Counted from the stretch's first letter, positions 49,557 through 58,383 are shown. The stretch is DNA of 64,000 nucleotides from RYN-230 sp963717125 (GCA_963717125.1 CAVQVG010000002.1:156685-220684); one strand, 5' to 3'. Program-made: numbers and translations. The notes: generated by a model not told the origin, from the sequence alone.

Positions 49557-51805
49557 CCGGCACGCTTCCCATCCCGTTCCCGCCCGTGCCGGGGCTGCTC
49601 GGCAAGCTCATGTCGGCGGTCCGGCCGGAGTTCCGGGCCGCCGAGTTCGTCTTCGACCCGGCCGACCCAGTGTTCGGCGGAGCTCTCTGCCGGGTTCCCA
49701 GCTGCCTGCGGACAGGCCGCGGCGGCTGGGGGCTATGTGCAGCTCACCATGACCGGTGGATCACCGAGGGCAGGCCCGACCTGGACGCCTTTGCCACGGC
49801 CACCGACCCGCGGTGGCACAGGCAGACCCCGCTGGCCTGCTGCCGGGCGCCGGGCTGCGGCCGCGGGGTCGCCCGCCAGGGGCTGTGCGCCCGCCATGCT
49901 CAGTCCCGCGAGCGTGCGGGCCGGCCGCCGCTGCCGCAGTGGCTGGCCGCAGTGCCCGTGACCTGCATGCCGGCTGGGCAGGCACTGTGTCAGATCGCGG
50001 TCTGCGACCTGTGGGCCGAGAAGGACATCCCGTTCTGCAACGGTCACGGCAAAACCTGGAAGACCAACGGCCGCCCCGGCGTCGAGGAGTTCATCCGCGG
50101 CTATGCCGAAATCGATGTCGTTCCCCGCAACGAGCGCATCTTCCTGGACGGCCTGCCCGCGCAGCTGAAGCTGGAGATCCAGTACGCCCTGCAGCGCCGC
50201 CGGGACGAGCGGACCGTCAAGGTCCAGCCCTTCGTGGTCACACAGGTAGTGCGGTTCCTGGCGACTTGCCCGGTGACCTCACTGCTCGACTGGACCGAGG
50301 ACACATGGCGGCAGCGGATCGGCCGCCCGGCGCCCAAGGACTCCAACCCGCGGGCCTTGCTTATCTTTGCCCACCGCCAGGTCGAGGACCTGGCCGACGC
50401 TGGCGGCTGGGACGTCGAGTACGGCCGGGACGTCTGGCGCCTGCATAACCTGGGGTTCGAGGGTCGCCAGACGCTGCGGTTCGACCGCATTCCCCAGCCC
50501 TGGCTGAAAGAGCTGGCCAAACGGTGGGCCCGCTGGCGGATCAGTACCGGGCTCTGCCTGGAGGCCAGCCGCCGGGCGGTCCGCGCGGTTGAACGGTTCG
50601 CTCAGTTTCTCTCCGCCCCGGCGGTGAACATCGCCCGGCTGGGCGACGTGGACCGGCCGCTGCTGGAGCGGTACCTGGCCGACCTGCATGCCGAGATGAC
50701 CGGCAGCCAGCGCCAGGGCGCTCATATCGGGCTGCTGAACAACTTCTTCACCGCGATCCGCCAGCACCACTGGGACGACACGCTCCCGGCCACCGCGATG
50801 TTCTTTCCCCAGGACCTGCCCAAGCGCAGCGAACGGCCACCGCGGGCACTCGCCGAGCACGTCATGGCGCAGGTCGAGCATTCCGGCAACCTCGACCGCT
50901 GGGGCAACGCGGCCTACCGGCTGGTGACCCTGATCTTGATCCACTGCGGGCTGCGGGTCTCCGACGCCCTCCGCCTCGAACGGGACTGCATCGCCTGCGA
51001 CGCTGACGGAGCCCCGTATCTGCGGTACTTCAACCACAAGATGAAACGCGAGGCGCTCGTCCCCATCGACGAGGAACTCAGCCGTCTCATCGATGAGCAG
51101 CAACACCGCGTCCTGGAACGCTGGCCCCGCATCCCGCCGGGCCTGTTCCCCCGGCCGACCAAGAACCTCGACGGGCAGGCTCCGACCAGCAGCTCGACTT
51201 ACCGGCTGGCCCTCTACCGCTGGCTGGAACGCTGCGACGTCCAGGATGAGCACGGCCTGCCCGTGCATTTCACCCCGCACCAGTGGCGTCACACGCTCGG
51301 AACCAGGATGATCAACCGAGACGTGCCGCAGGAAGTGGTCCGCCGGATTCTCGATCATGACTCGTCCCAGATGACCGGCCATTACGCCCGGCTGCACGAC
51401 ACCACAGTCCGCCGGCACTGGGAAGCCGCTCGCAAGGTCAGCATCACCGGACAGACGGTCACCCTCGACCCCGGCGGGCCGCTGGCCGAAGCCGCGTGGG
51501 CCAAACAGCGTCTGGGCCGGGCCACCCAGGCCCTGCCGAACGGGTTCTGCGGGCTGCCGGTGCAGAAGACCTGCCCGCATGCCAACGCATGCCTGACCTG
51601 CCCGATGTTCATCACCACCCCGGAGTTCCTGCCCCAGCACCGCGATCACCGGCAGCAGATCATCCAGATCATCTCCGCGGCCGAAGCCCGCGGCCAGACC
51701 CGCCTTGCCGAGATGAACCAGCAGGTCCTGGCCAACCTCGACAACATCATCACCGGGCTGCAGGACGACACCGGACCCGGCGAGGTCACCGCTGATGCCA
51801 GCTGA
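49550..51805 (+). CDS. TnpB-like tyrosine recombinase
   Basis: 751 residues, GTG start. The N-terminal 180 residues hold three zinc-finger-like Cys/His sets (CRVPSCLR...CAAHH, CRAPGCGR...CARH, CQIAVCDL...CNGH). The catalytic domain has IHCGLRVSDALRLERDC (Arg), HFTPHQWRHTLGTRM (His-x-x-Arg) and DHDSSQMTGHYARLHD (Tyr). A Cys-rich tail (CGLPVQKTCPHANACLTCP) is typical of Tn554-type TnpB. Intact. Overlaps tnpC by 11 bases. Confidence 0.9.
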   Translation: MVTGTLPIPFPPVPGLLGKLMSAVRPEFRAAEFVFDPADPVFGGALCRVPSCLRTGRGGWGLCAAHHDRWITEGRPDLDAFATATDPRWHRQTPLACCRAPGCGRGVARQGLCARHAQSRERAGRPPLPQWLAAVPVTCMPAGQALCQIAVCDLWAEKDIPFCNGHGKTWKTNGRPGVEEFIRGYAEIDVVPRNERIFLDGLPAQLKLEIQYALQRRRDERTVKVQPFVVTQVVRFLATCPVTSLLDWTEDTWRQRIGRPAPKDSNPRALLIFAHRQVEDLADAGGWDVEYGRDVWRLHNLGFEGRQTLRFDRIPQPWLKELAKRWARWRISTGLCLEASRRAVRAVERFAQFLSAPAVNIARLGDVDRPLLERYLADLHAEMTGSQRQGAHIGLLNNFFTAIRQHHWDDTLPATAMFFPQDLPKRSERPPRALAEHVMAQVEHSGNLDRWGNAAYRLVTLILIHCGLRVSDALRLERDCIACDADGAPYLRYFNHKMKREALVPIDEELSRLIDEQQHRVLERWPRIPPGLFPRPTKNLDGQAPTSSSTYRLALYRWLERCDVQDEHGLPVHFTPHQWRHTLGTRMINRDVPQEVVRRILDHDSSQMTGHYARLHDTTVRRHWEAARKVSITGQTVTLDPGGPLAEAAWAKQRLGRATQALPNGFCGLPVQKTCPHANACLTCPMFITTPEFLPQHRDHRQQIIQIISAAEARGQTRLAEMNQQVLANLDNIITGLQDDTGPGEVTADAS

Positions 51806-52208
51806 CAACACGGCCCAGCTGGCAGACTCAGCCCGCCGACGGCACGAGCTCACCCGCGGCAAGGCCATCCGGGCACTGCGTGAACTCGACCGGGCCGGAG
51901 CCCAGGTCACCTTCGAACTCGTCGCCCGGACGGCCGAAGTCTCCAGGTCGTGGCTCTACTCCCAGCCCGACATCCGAAACGAGATCCAGCAGCTCCGAGA
52001 CACGGCCCGGCGAGCACCGTCCCCGCAGGTTCCGGCCGGCCAGCGCGCGTCCGACCCATCACTCCGGCAGCGACTGCAGGCCACCTGCGAACGCAACCGG
52101 CAACTCACCGAAGAAAACCGGCGGCTCCGGCGCCAGCTCGCCGAAGCCCTCGGCCAGCTTCGGACACCCGAGAAACCTCGCACTTCGATAACGATCGGAC
52201 CCAGCTGA
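51795..52208 (+). CDS. TnpC-like accessory protein (DUF6262-type)
   Basis: 137 residues. It starts MPADNTAQLADSARRRHELT, has an HTH-like part (VARTAEVSRSWLYSQPDIRN near 44-63), and ends in a coiled coil (LQATCERNRQLTEENRRLRR). This matches the small third protein of Tn554-type elements, which is not a recombinase but biases the reaction. Co-translated with tnpB. Confidence 0.85.
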   Translation: MPADNTAQLADSARRRHELTRGKAIRALRELDRAGAQVTFELVARTAEVSRSWLYSQPDIRNEIQQLRDTARRAPSPQVPAGQRASDPSLRQRLQATCERNRQLTEENRRLRRQLAEALGQLRTPEKPRTSITIGPS

Positions 52209-52230
52209 CACCGCTCTGACCGCCTCACGC

Positions 52231-52263
52231 TGTTTCGTCGAGGACGCTGTCCTCGACGAAACA
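52231..52263 (+). terminator. Hairpin after the recombinase trio
   Basis: TGTTTCGTCGAGGAC and GTCCTCGACGAAACA form a perfect 15-bp stem around GCT, 22 bases after the tnpC stop and 29 bases inside the right end of the element. Likely a bidirectional terminator. Confidence 0.8.
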
Positions 52264-52297
52264 GCCCAGGTCACGGTTCCGCCCACCCTTCGGGCTC

Positions 52298-52516
52298 CAG
52301 ATAACGATCGAGTCGCTGAACGCCCGCTACCGGCGGGCGGTCAAGGCCCGCGGGCACTTCCCCACCGAGCAGGCGCTAAAGTGCCTCTACCTGGTCACCC
52401 GCTCCCTCGACCCCACCGGGACCGGCCAGGCCCGGTGGACAATGCGGTGGAAGCCGGCGCTCAACGCTTTCGCCATCACTTTCAGCGGCCGCTTCCCAGC
52501 CGCTGAGACGTACTAA
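52298..52516 (+). pseudogene. C-terminal remnant of a second IS256-family transposase
   Basis: The frame reads IESLNARYRRAVKARGHFPT, ALKCLYLVTRSLDPTGTGQA and RWTMRWKPALNAFAITFSGR to a TAA at 52514-52516, the C-terminus of an actinobacterial IS256-family transposase of a different subgroup from the one at 47312. It begins at the residue equivalent to where the left remnant ends. Confidence 0.85.
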
Positions 52517-52604
52517 CCGAACCGCCGGAAACACCTTTAGTGAGATAGACCCGTAGTTGGCCGTATAGTCGCAGGTCAGACGTTATATGGACGAACCAGG
52601 ACAG

Positions 52605-52659
52605 GCGGTCTGTAAAACCGTCGGCTTAGCCTACGTTGGTTCGAACCCAACACCTGCCA
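52605..52659 (+). repeat. att site 2: internal copy of the tRNA-Tyr 3' end
   Basis: 55 bases identical to 41478-41532, without the 5' part of the tRNA, so not a functional gene. Followed by CAACACCTGCCAC, a partial echo of the tRNA end, and by a sequence (ACCTGCGAAAACGGCCCG) that resembles the flank of att site 3, suggesting it was once the right end of an earlier integrated element. Confidence 0.9.
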
Positions 52660-52669
52660 ACACCTGCCA

Positions 52670-53086
52670 CAACACGCGCCACCACCTGCGAAAACGGCCC
52701 GTGAGCTGGGTGTTCCTGGCTTTCGATGGCCGCTGCCCTCGGTGAAGAGCCCGCCAGGCTACCCGGAAGTCCAGCACGTCCTCATCCGGCACCGTGCCGC
52801 TGCCCAGCCATTCCCGGAATGGCTGGGCACCTGCGGGCTGAGCCTGCGGTTCGGCACGTCCTGGCCGTAGCTGGCCGGTTCCCTGACCTTCGATCACCAC
52901 GTGGAAGACCTGGTCGGCGTGGCTGATGTCGGCGGGTCCTCCAGCACCTGGTTGAGGTGCCGGCGACCGAAGCGCTCGCCAAGGTAGCACCGGAACCTAT
53001 CCAGTTACGAGATCAGATTTCTGGGGGCCTTACCGCAGCGTATAAATTGGCTGATATGGGAACAGGGAACACGGGCAGGGGCCTCC
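52670..53086. other. Gap after att site 2, no gene recognised
   Basis: About 415 bases. A minus-strand open frame over 52631-52990 ends in the complement of the tRNA T-arm and has no convincing family. CAGCCATTCCCGGAATGGCTG near 52799 is an inverted repeat. The stretch 53020-53060 is AT-richer (AGTTACGAGATCAG, TATAAATTGG) and probably carries the promoter of the next gene. Confidence 0.4.
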
Positions 53087-53797
53087 GTGCCGGGGGGTAG
53101 GCCTGAAGGGGCTCTGGATCCAGGTTCCGGCCCGATCCCGGCATTCGCGGCCGAACTGCGGCAATTGCGTGAGTGCGCTGGCCGCCCGACCTACCGGGAT
53201 ATAGCCAAGAAGGCCTCTTACTCGCGTACCGCCCTGTCGCAGGCGGCCGCCGGCCGCGAGCTACCGACGCTGGCAGTCACCTTAGCTTTCGTGGCCGCCT
53301 GCGACGGACCCGTGGCCGAGTGGGAGCAGCGCTGGCGGATAGCGGCGGCCGACGGCAAGGGTGCCAGCGGGCCGGCAGAGCCGACCGAAGGTGCCGCCAC
53401 GCCCTGTACCGTGCGGCGGCCCATCGCTGACAGGTTGCGCGACCGCGGCGCGATTTCGGCACTGGCCCTGACGACCGCGGTGGCATGCGTCATCGCGGTG
53501 GTGCTCTGGCAGGTCAACCCGACCACGGGGGCGAGCCTGCCCGGGCAGGCTCGCCCCCGTCTGCAGGTGGAAAGCAGCGGCTTGTACGTCCGGTACGCGA
53601 TGGTGACCAATACCGGGACCCGGGCCGGGTACGCGTACATCATCAACGCCGGCGCCGACAAAGTACACCGGAGTCCCCGGCCGGTGCGGCCGGGGACGTC
53701 CTGGACGTACTTCTTCAACCGCGAACTGAAGGATGGCGCGCAGATCTGCGGGTCCATCGACCCAGGACCCGCGGCCTGCACAGACGTCCACCCCTAG
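53087..53797 (+). CDS. HTH protein with one membrane segment and an outer domain
   Basis: 236 residues, GTG start. An N-terminal XRE-like helix-turn-helix (YRDIAKKASYSRTALSQAAA near 36-55), a linker, a membrane segment near 123-144 (ISALALTTAVACVIAVVLW), and a 90-residue outer domain (GLYVRYAMVTNTGTRAGYAY) with one cysteine pair near the end. The layout is that of actinobacterial HTH membrane regulators and toxin-like secreted-domain proteins. A perfect 36-bp palindrome lies in its coding sequence just after the membrane segment. Confidence 0.75.
   Translation: MPGGRPEGALDPGSGPIPAFAAELRQLRECAGRPTYRDIAKKASYSRTALSQAAAGRELPTLAVTLAFVAACDGPVAEWEQRWRIAAADGKGASGPAEPTEGAATPCTVRRPIADRLRDRGAISALALTTAVACVIAVVLWQVNPTTGASLPGQARPRLQVESSGLYVRYAMVTNTGTRAGYAYIINAGADKVHRSPRPVRPGTSWTYFFNRELKDGAQICGSIDPGPAACTDVHP
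53525..53560. repeat. Perfect 36-bp palindrome inside a coding sequence
   Basis: Left half ACGGGGGCGAGCCTGCCC, right half its exact complement, with no spacer. It encodes part of the linker after the membrane segment (TTGASLPGQARPR). Matching ends exactly at both outer bases. Such a DNA palindrome is unusual within a gene and should be unstable or a protein-binding site. Confidence 0.9.
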
Positions 53798-53827
53798 TTG
53801 ACCGCGGCTTTCCGCCGTCCCGGAATG

Positions 53828-54241
53828 CTAGCCCACCCCGAAGCCGACCTGCCCTATGTTCGTGAAGTGATGTTTGCCCTTCCAGGCGATCATCTGATAG
53901 CCATTTCCGATCGGGACGTGGTTGAAGTGATAACCGCTTCCGTGGGCCCTCCAGTACCTGGTCGGGCTGTTCCTGATATGACCATCGTGATACCTCAGCT
54001 CGAAGTGACCGGTGAAGCCGGTCCTCCTGGCCCATGCCTTGATGTCCCCGGGGACGCCGCCCCCGTTGAGGTTCTTAATGCAGAGATCGCCCTCGCATTG
54101 GGTGGCGCCGGCCGCGGGAACGGCGATTCGTACCGACGCCGACGCCGGCGCCGGCGCCGGAAGCGCGCTTACAGCGCCCGAACCGATGATGAGCGCGGCT
54201 GGCAAGACGGAGAGAGCTGCCACTTTCTTGGCGGCAAACAT
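53828..54241 (-). CDS. Small secreted protein, unrecognised
   Basis: 137 residues from the ATG at 54241, preceded by GGAAAGG. The signal peptide is clear: MFAAKKVAALSVLPAALIIG, then GSGAVSALPAPAPASA with a likely cleavage after ASA. The mature part has one close cysteine pair (CEGDLC), then GHFELRYHDGHIRNSP and GSGYHFNHVPIGNGYQMIAW, rich in His, Gly and aromatics. It is convergent with the HTH membrane protein. No family recognised; the composition suggests a compact extracellular beta fold. Confidence 0.75.
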   Translation of the reverse strand: MFAAKKVAALSVLPAALIIGSGAVSALPAPAPASASVRIAVPAAGATQCEGDLCIKNLNGGGVPGDIKAWARRTGFTGHFELRYHDGHIRNSPTRYWRAHGSGYHFNHVPIGNGYQMIAWKGKHHFTNIGQVGFGVG

Positions 54242-54639
54242 GCTGATCCTTTCCGACACGATAGATTGCGGACCTTCATGCGCGCCGCAGCCAGGCAGGA
54301 CCGCCTCGGCGAGGGTGATTGCGGCGCTTCGTCCCGGTGGGACGTGACTCCGGTCTACGCGGACGGGAATTGTCCAGCAACGCTGCTGCCAACTTGCCAA
54401 CCAACTCCCGGCCCCAGGACGGCGTGAACGTCGAGTTCGGCAATCCGTCGACCCCGCGCGCGAGCACTCCGTCTACCGGCAGCCGCCCACCGGACGGAAG
54501 CCGCTGACTCCGGCGGCTATATCGCGGGCCTGGGGAGCGATCAACCGTGGCCTCGGTGTGGACGGAATGGGCGACGACCCCTAGGGCGGGCCTGGGTTCG
54601 ATGACCTGGCGGGCGCCTGGGCGCAGCAGGCCACCGTGC
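54242..54639. other. Gap upstream of the secreted protein, no gene recognised
   Basis: About 400 bases between the secreted-protein start and the ISAs1 remnant. Open frames here are short and lack ribosome sites. It probably contains the promoter of the secreted protein near 54250-54300 (minus strand) and sequence brought by the decayed insertion element. Confidence 0.4.
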
Positions 54640-55140
54640 CGGGGCCGGGACAGCGGCGTCATCGCGGTGGACGGCAAGACGCTGCGCGGTTGCGGCGCGG
54701 CCGGGGAAGGCGGCGATCACGTGCTGGCTGCCCTCGATCATGTTCATGGCGCCGTGCTGGGCCAGGTGCAGGTGGGGGCCAAGACGAACCAGATCCCGAT
54801 GTTCCCGGTCTTGCTGGATCGCGCCGCTATCACCGGTGCGGTCATCACCGCCGATGCGATGCACGCCCAGCGCTCCCACGCCACCTACCTGGCCGGGCGC
54901 GGCGCGCATTACGTACTGGCCGTAAAGCGCAACCAGCCCGGCCTGTTCGCTCAGCTCGCCGCCCTGCCCTGGCGCCAGGTCCCGGTAGCTCACCAGACCC
55001 GCGAGCGCGGGCACGGCCGGGCTGAGCGGCGCACCCTCAAGGTCACCGCCGTGGCCGCCGGGCTGGCGTTCCCGCACGCCGCGCAGGCTATCCAGATCAC
55101 CCGCCGCCGCACGCTGCCCGGGCAGAAGACATGGACGTCC
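54640..55140 (+). pseudogene. ISAs1-family transposase remnant
   Basis: The frame contains IAVDGKTLRG, then VITADAMHAQRSHATYLAGR, YVLAVKRNQPGLFAQLAALP and ERRTLKVTAVAAGLAFPHAA, the central part of an ISAs1 (H-repeat) DDE transposase. The N-terminal start and the C-terminal third are missing; it breaks off at RRRTLPGQKTW next to the end of the reductase gene. Confidence 0.85.
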
Positions 55141-55143
55141 GGG

Positions 55144-55788
55144 TTACCGCCGGGTGAGGGTGACGTGGGTGACGCCGCTGGGGCTGTTCACGGCCTCGAT
55201 CTGGAAGCGGTCTTCGAGCGCCTCCAGCCCATCCCAGAGCCGTTCCCCGCGGCCCAGCACGATGGGCACCACGACGATGTGCAGGTGGTCGGTCAGGCCG
55301 GCGGCCAGGAACTCGCGGATAGTGGACGGGCCGCCGCCGATGCGGATATCTCCGCCAGTGGCGGCCTGGCGCGCCTGCGTAAGCGCCTGGGCAGGGCTGG
55401 CGTCCAGGAAGACAAACGTGGTACCGCCGTTCATCTGGACGGAGGGCCGGGGATGGTGGGTGAGCACAAAAACCGGGGTATGGAACGGCGGGTTATCTCC
55501 CCACCATCCGTTCCACTCCTGGTCCGGCCAGGGGCCGTGGTGGGGGCCGAACTTCCCCCGGCCCATGATCCCGGCGCCGACGCCCGCTCTCCAGGCGCTG
55601 GCAAAAGCGTCATCGATGCCGGTGCTGCCGCCGGACTGGCCTTGCATGGCGTGGAACGCGCGGGTCGCGAACAACCACTCGTGCAGCCGGACTCCCGCGT
55701 GCCCGAACGGGGCATCCAGGCTTTGCCCTTCGCCGGTGCCGAACCCATCCAGCGACACCGAGAAATTGTGCACCCGCACTTGCGGCAC
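55144..55788 (-). CDS. RibD C-terminal-type (dihydrofolate-reductase-like) protein
   Basis: 214 residues from the GTG at 55788, preceded by GGGAGGT. Typical blocks: VHNFSVSLDGFGTGEGQSLD near residues 6-25, GIMGRGKFGPH, VFVLTHHPRPSVQMNGGTTF in parts, and DIRIGGGPSTIREFLAAGLT near 158-177. NADPH-dependent reduction of a pteridine or similar substrate is the family theme; the exact role is unknown. The open frame beyond 55788 is a shadow of the epoxide hydrolase. Confidence 0.87.
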   Translation of the reverse strand: MPQVRVHNFSVSLDGFGTGEGQSLDAPFGHAGVRLHEWLFATRAFHAMQGQSGGSTGIDDAFASAWRAGVGAGIMGRGKFGPHHGPWPDQEWNGWWGDNPPFHTPVFVLTHHPRPSVQMNGGTTFVFLDASPAQALTQARQAATGGDIRIGGGPSTIREFLAAGLTDHLHIVVVPIVLGRGERLWDGLEALEDRFQIEAVNSPSGVTHVTLTRR

Positions 55789-56013
55789 ACTGACCTCCCG
55801 ACACGATGCTTCACGGCGACCGGGACCGGCTGGCGTGCCCGCCACCTGTTCCGCCAGGCTGAACGCTGGGGCAATCCGGATGACTGTGGCTAGGTCGAGC
55901 ACTTCGCGTTCTCGGGCATGCGGGTCGGGTTTCCGGGAACGGGCACGATGGTGTAGGTGGCGTACCGGTCTGGCCACAGCGTGGCGATAGGCCTCAGTAA
56001 AGGAGCACACCTT

Positions 56014-57219
56014 ATGAACGTTGGCGCCGCCGGAAAGATGGGTCCCGTGCCGGGTTTCTGGCCGCGGCCGGAGCCGTTCGCCCCGAGGGCCGATCCGGCG
56101 GTGCTTGAGGACCTGCGGGCGCGGCTGCGGGCAACCCGCTGGCCGGACGCGCCCGAGGACGCCGGCTGGTCGCTCGGGACCGACCTGGACTACCTTCGCG
56201 AGCTCGTCGCCTACTGGGCCGACGAGTTCGACTGGACCGCCCAGGAAGCCGCGCTCGCCCGCCTCCCCCGCTACCGCGTCCGGCTCGGGGGCCTCCGGAT
56301 CCACTTCGTGCACGCCCGGGCCGCCGGGCCGGCCGGGCCGGTGCTGCCGCTGGTCTTGACCCACGGCTGGCCCGACTCGTTCTGGCGCTACACCAAGGTC
56401 ATCGGCCTGCTGACCGACCCCGCCGCGCACGGCGCCGACCCGGCCGACGCGTTCGACGTCATCGTGCCCGACATCCCCGGCTTCGGGTACTCCGACCGCC
56501 CGCCCGGCCCGCCCCTGGACGCCGTCGCCGTCGCCGGCCTGTGGGCCCAGCTCATGACCATCTTGGGCTACCCCCGGTTCGGCGCGGCCGGCGGCGACAT
56601 CGGCGGCCACGTCAGCCGCTACCTCGCGCTCGACCACCCCGACCGGGTCGCGGCCGTGCACCGCACCGACGCCGGCGCGGCCGTCTACACCGGCGACCCG
56701 GCCGACCTGGCCCCCGAGGAACGCGCCTACCGCCAGCGCGGCGCCGCCTGGAACGCCACCGAAGGCGCCTACATCGCCATGCAGGCCACCAAACCCCAGA
56801 CCGCCGCGTTCGGGCTCACCGACTCCCCCGCCGGGCTCGCCGCCTGGATCGTGGAGAAACTCCGCACCTGGAGCGACAACGACGGCGACATAGAGCAGTC
56901 CTTCACCAAAGACGAGATCCTCACCAACCTCACCATCTACTGGCTCACCGCCACCATCGGCTCCTCCATCCGCATGTACCACGCCAACGCCCAGATCCCC
57001 GCCGCCCAGCACACCCGCAAGGTCCAGATCCCCTCCGGCTTCTCCCTGTTCGCGGGCGACATCTCCCACCCGCCCCGGGCCTGGCTCGAACGAACCGCCA
57101 ACCTCGTCCGCCTCACCGAACCACCCCGCGGCGGCCACTTCCCCGCCTTCGAAGAACCCGAACTCTACGCCGAAGAACTGCGTGCGTTCTTCCGCCCCTA
57201 CCGAACCCCAGCACACTGA
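56014..57219 (+). CDS. Epoxide hydrolase (alpha/beta hydrolase with EHN domain)
   Basis: 401 residues, ATG after AAAGGAGC. N-terminal EHN segment (PFAPRADPAVLEDLRARLRA, RWPD), then the alpha/beta core: HGWPDSFWRY near 127-136 (oxyanion region), nucleophile Asp in AAGGDIGGHVSRYLALDHP near 190-208, and the catalytic His in GGHFPAFEEPE near 377-387. Length fits the family. Hydrolyses epoxides to diols in the cytoplasm; probably detoxification cargo. Upstream it is divergent from the RibD-C gene. Confidence 0.9.
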   Translation: MNVGAAGKMGPVPGFWPRPEPFAPRADPAVLEDLRARLRATRWPDAPEDAGWSLGTDLDYLRELVAYWADEFDWTAQEAALARLPRYRVRLGGLRIHFVHARAAGPAGPVLPLVLTHGWPDSFWRYTKVIGLLTDPAAHGADPADAFDVIVPDIPGFGYSDRPPGPPLDAVAVAGLWAQLMTILGYPRFGAAGGDIGGHVSRYLALDHPDRVAAVHRTDAGAAVYTGDPADLAPEERAYRQRGAAWNATEGAYIAMQATKPQTAAFGLTDSPAGLAAWIVEKLRTWSDNDGDIEQSFTKDEILTNLTIYWLTATIGSSIRMYHANAQIPAAQHTRKVQIPSGFSLFAGDISHPPRAWLERTANLVRLTEPPRGGHFPAFEEPELYAEELRAFFRPYRTPAH

Positions 57220-57249
57220 AAGCCGCGCCGCCAGCAGCCCCGCGGAGCA

Positions 57250-57395
57250 TTACGCCGCGGGAATGAAGTCCACCACGCCGCGAATGTTCACGCCTGAGCG
57301 CATGTCCGCGTACGCCTGGTTGACGTCGTCGAGCGCGTACCGCCTGGTGATCAGCTCGTCCAGCTTGAGGCGTGTGCTGTGCCAAAACTCGTTCG
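57250..57395 (-). pseudogene. C-terminal remnant of a zinc-type alcohol dehydrogenase
   Basis: The minus-strand frame reads EFWHSTRLKLDELITRRYA, LDDVNQAYADMRSGVNIRGV and ends VDFIPAA followed by a TAA at 57250-57252. This is the C-terminus of an MDR alcohol dehydrogenase (NDMA-dependent type by memory). Only about 48 residues remain; the rest was replaced by the neighbouring transposase remnant. Confidence 0.75.
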
Positions 57396-57424
57396 TGGGC
57401 GCCTCACATGGCGTTTCCCGCTCG

Positions 57425-57795
57425 CTAAGCCGCTCTGCGGTACTCGTTAATCAGACCGCCAAGGACCTGCCTGCGCTCGATCCGGGCAGTGATATCGACG
57501 GCTTGGCTGAGCTGCCGCTGCGGAGGTTCCTGCTGCAGAGCCTGGTGCGGCCGATGGCCGTTATAGTGCCACGTGTACTCAGCCAGAATCCGGCGTAGAT
57601 GCCGCTCGCCGAGGATCGGCACGTGATCCAGGCACTCGCGCCTCAGTGTTCCCACCAACCGCTCTGCGAATGAGTTCGCCCGCGGCGACCGGACGGGCGT
57701 CCTGATCACCCGCGTGCTATTCCCGGAGAAGACACCGTCGAACGCGGCGGTGAACTTGCTATCCCTGTCGCGGATCAGGAACCGGAACTGCCCCG
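57425..57795 (-). pseudogene. IS3/IS481-type transposase, integrase-core remnant
   Basis: The minus-strand frame runs FRFLIRDRDSKFTAAFDGVF, then TPVRSPRANSFAERLVGTLR, YTWHYNGHRPHQALQQEPPQ, and ends at 57425. It holds the second Asp (RDRDSKF) and the catalytic Glu (ANSFAERL) of an rve integrase core, but the N-terminal HTH and the first Asp are missing. Confidence 0.82.
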
Positions 57796-58003
57796 CTCGC
57801 CTTCCTGGCCTCCTGGCTGATCCCCCAGGTCGAGCTCACGCAGTGGCCGGAAGCAGAAATCGCCGGACCGGCCGCGCCGGAGGCCGGGGTCAGACGGGCC
57901 GACTACAGGCCAGCAGCCGGCACGCCTCCCGACGGTAGGCCCGTCCGACCCAGCCCGGGCGTAAGGCTTTGATGCTAGTCGATGGAGAGGAAAGGTAGAA
58001 GGG

Positions 58004-58240
58004 TGCCACAAGCCCCTGCGGCACGCGGCGGTGTCGCTGTGGCTGAACTCCGGGGTGCCCGCCACCGAGGTTGCCCGCCGCGCCGGGCACGGCGTCGCCG
58101 TCCTGCTCAAGATCTACGCCCACTGCATCGACGGCCAGGCCGACGCCGCCAACCAGCGCATCACCGACGCCCTCGGCACCCCCGAGCCCGAGCCCTGGCG
58201 ACGAAGGAGACGACGACAGCGAGCAGGCATCCTGAAATGG
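58004..58240 (+). pseudogene. C-terminal remnant of a second tyrosine integrase
   Basis: Frame: CHKPLRHAAVSLWLNSG, then PATEVARRAGHGVAVLLKIY and AHCIDGQADAANQRITDALG. It matches the same block of the island integrase (LRHAALSLWLNAG, AVYTHCIDGQ) at roughly half the positions, so it comes from a related but different integrase. It faces att site 3, about 220 bases away. Everything before the His/Arg block is missing. Confidence 0.85.
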
Positions 58241-58317
58241 CAGGTCAGCAGCCAGACGCTGAGCGGAACGGTCTATATACCGCTCCTTCGGACGGTCAGC
58301 ACACCGCTCCTGCCCTC

Positions 58318-58383
58318 GCCGTCCGTGCCCGTCCGTGGATTCCGCGCCCTCGTAACCCGGTGCCCACGGACACATAGCGGACG
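58318..58383. repeat. CGGAC direct-repeat motifs left of att site 3
   Basis: Two motifs in opposite orientation: on the minus strand CCACGGACGGGCACGGAC (about 58321-58339, period 10), and on the plus strand CCACGGACACATAGCGGACG (58365-58383, period 11). They lie 75-140 bases from att site 3. Confidence 0.6.

Larger units (their letters stand above)
48328..52305 (+). mobile_element. Tn554-like recombinase-trio element with terminal inverted repeats
   Basis: 3978 bp. The ends are perfect 14-bp inverted repeats, GTTATCTGGAGCCC at 48328-48341 and its complement at 52292-52305; weaker matching continues inward (GAAG-GGTG). Inside are TnpA-, TnpB- and TnpC-like genes in that order and overlapping, then a hairpin. 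Both sides are IS256-family transposase remnants broken at equivalent positions. Tn554 itself has no such terminal repeats as far as I recall. Confidence 0.75.

Noticed and set aside
52605..52659. A second tRNA-Tyr gene
   Set aside because: Only the 3' 55 bases are present; the acceptor 5' strand and D arm are missing. The same holds for 58458-58508.
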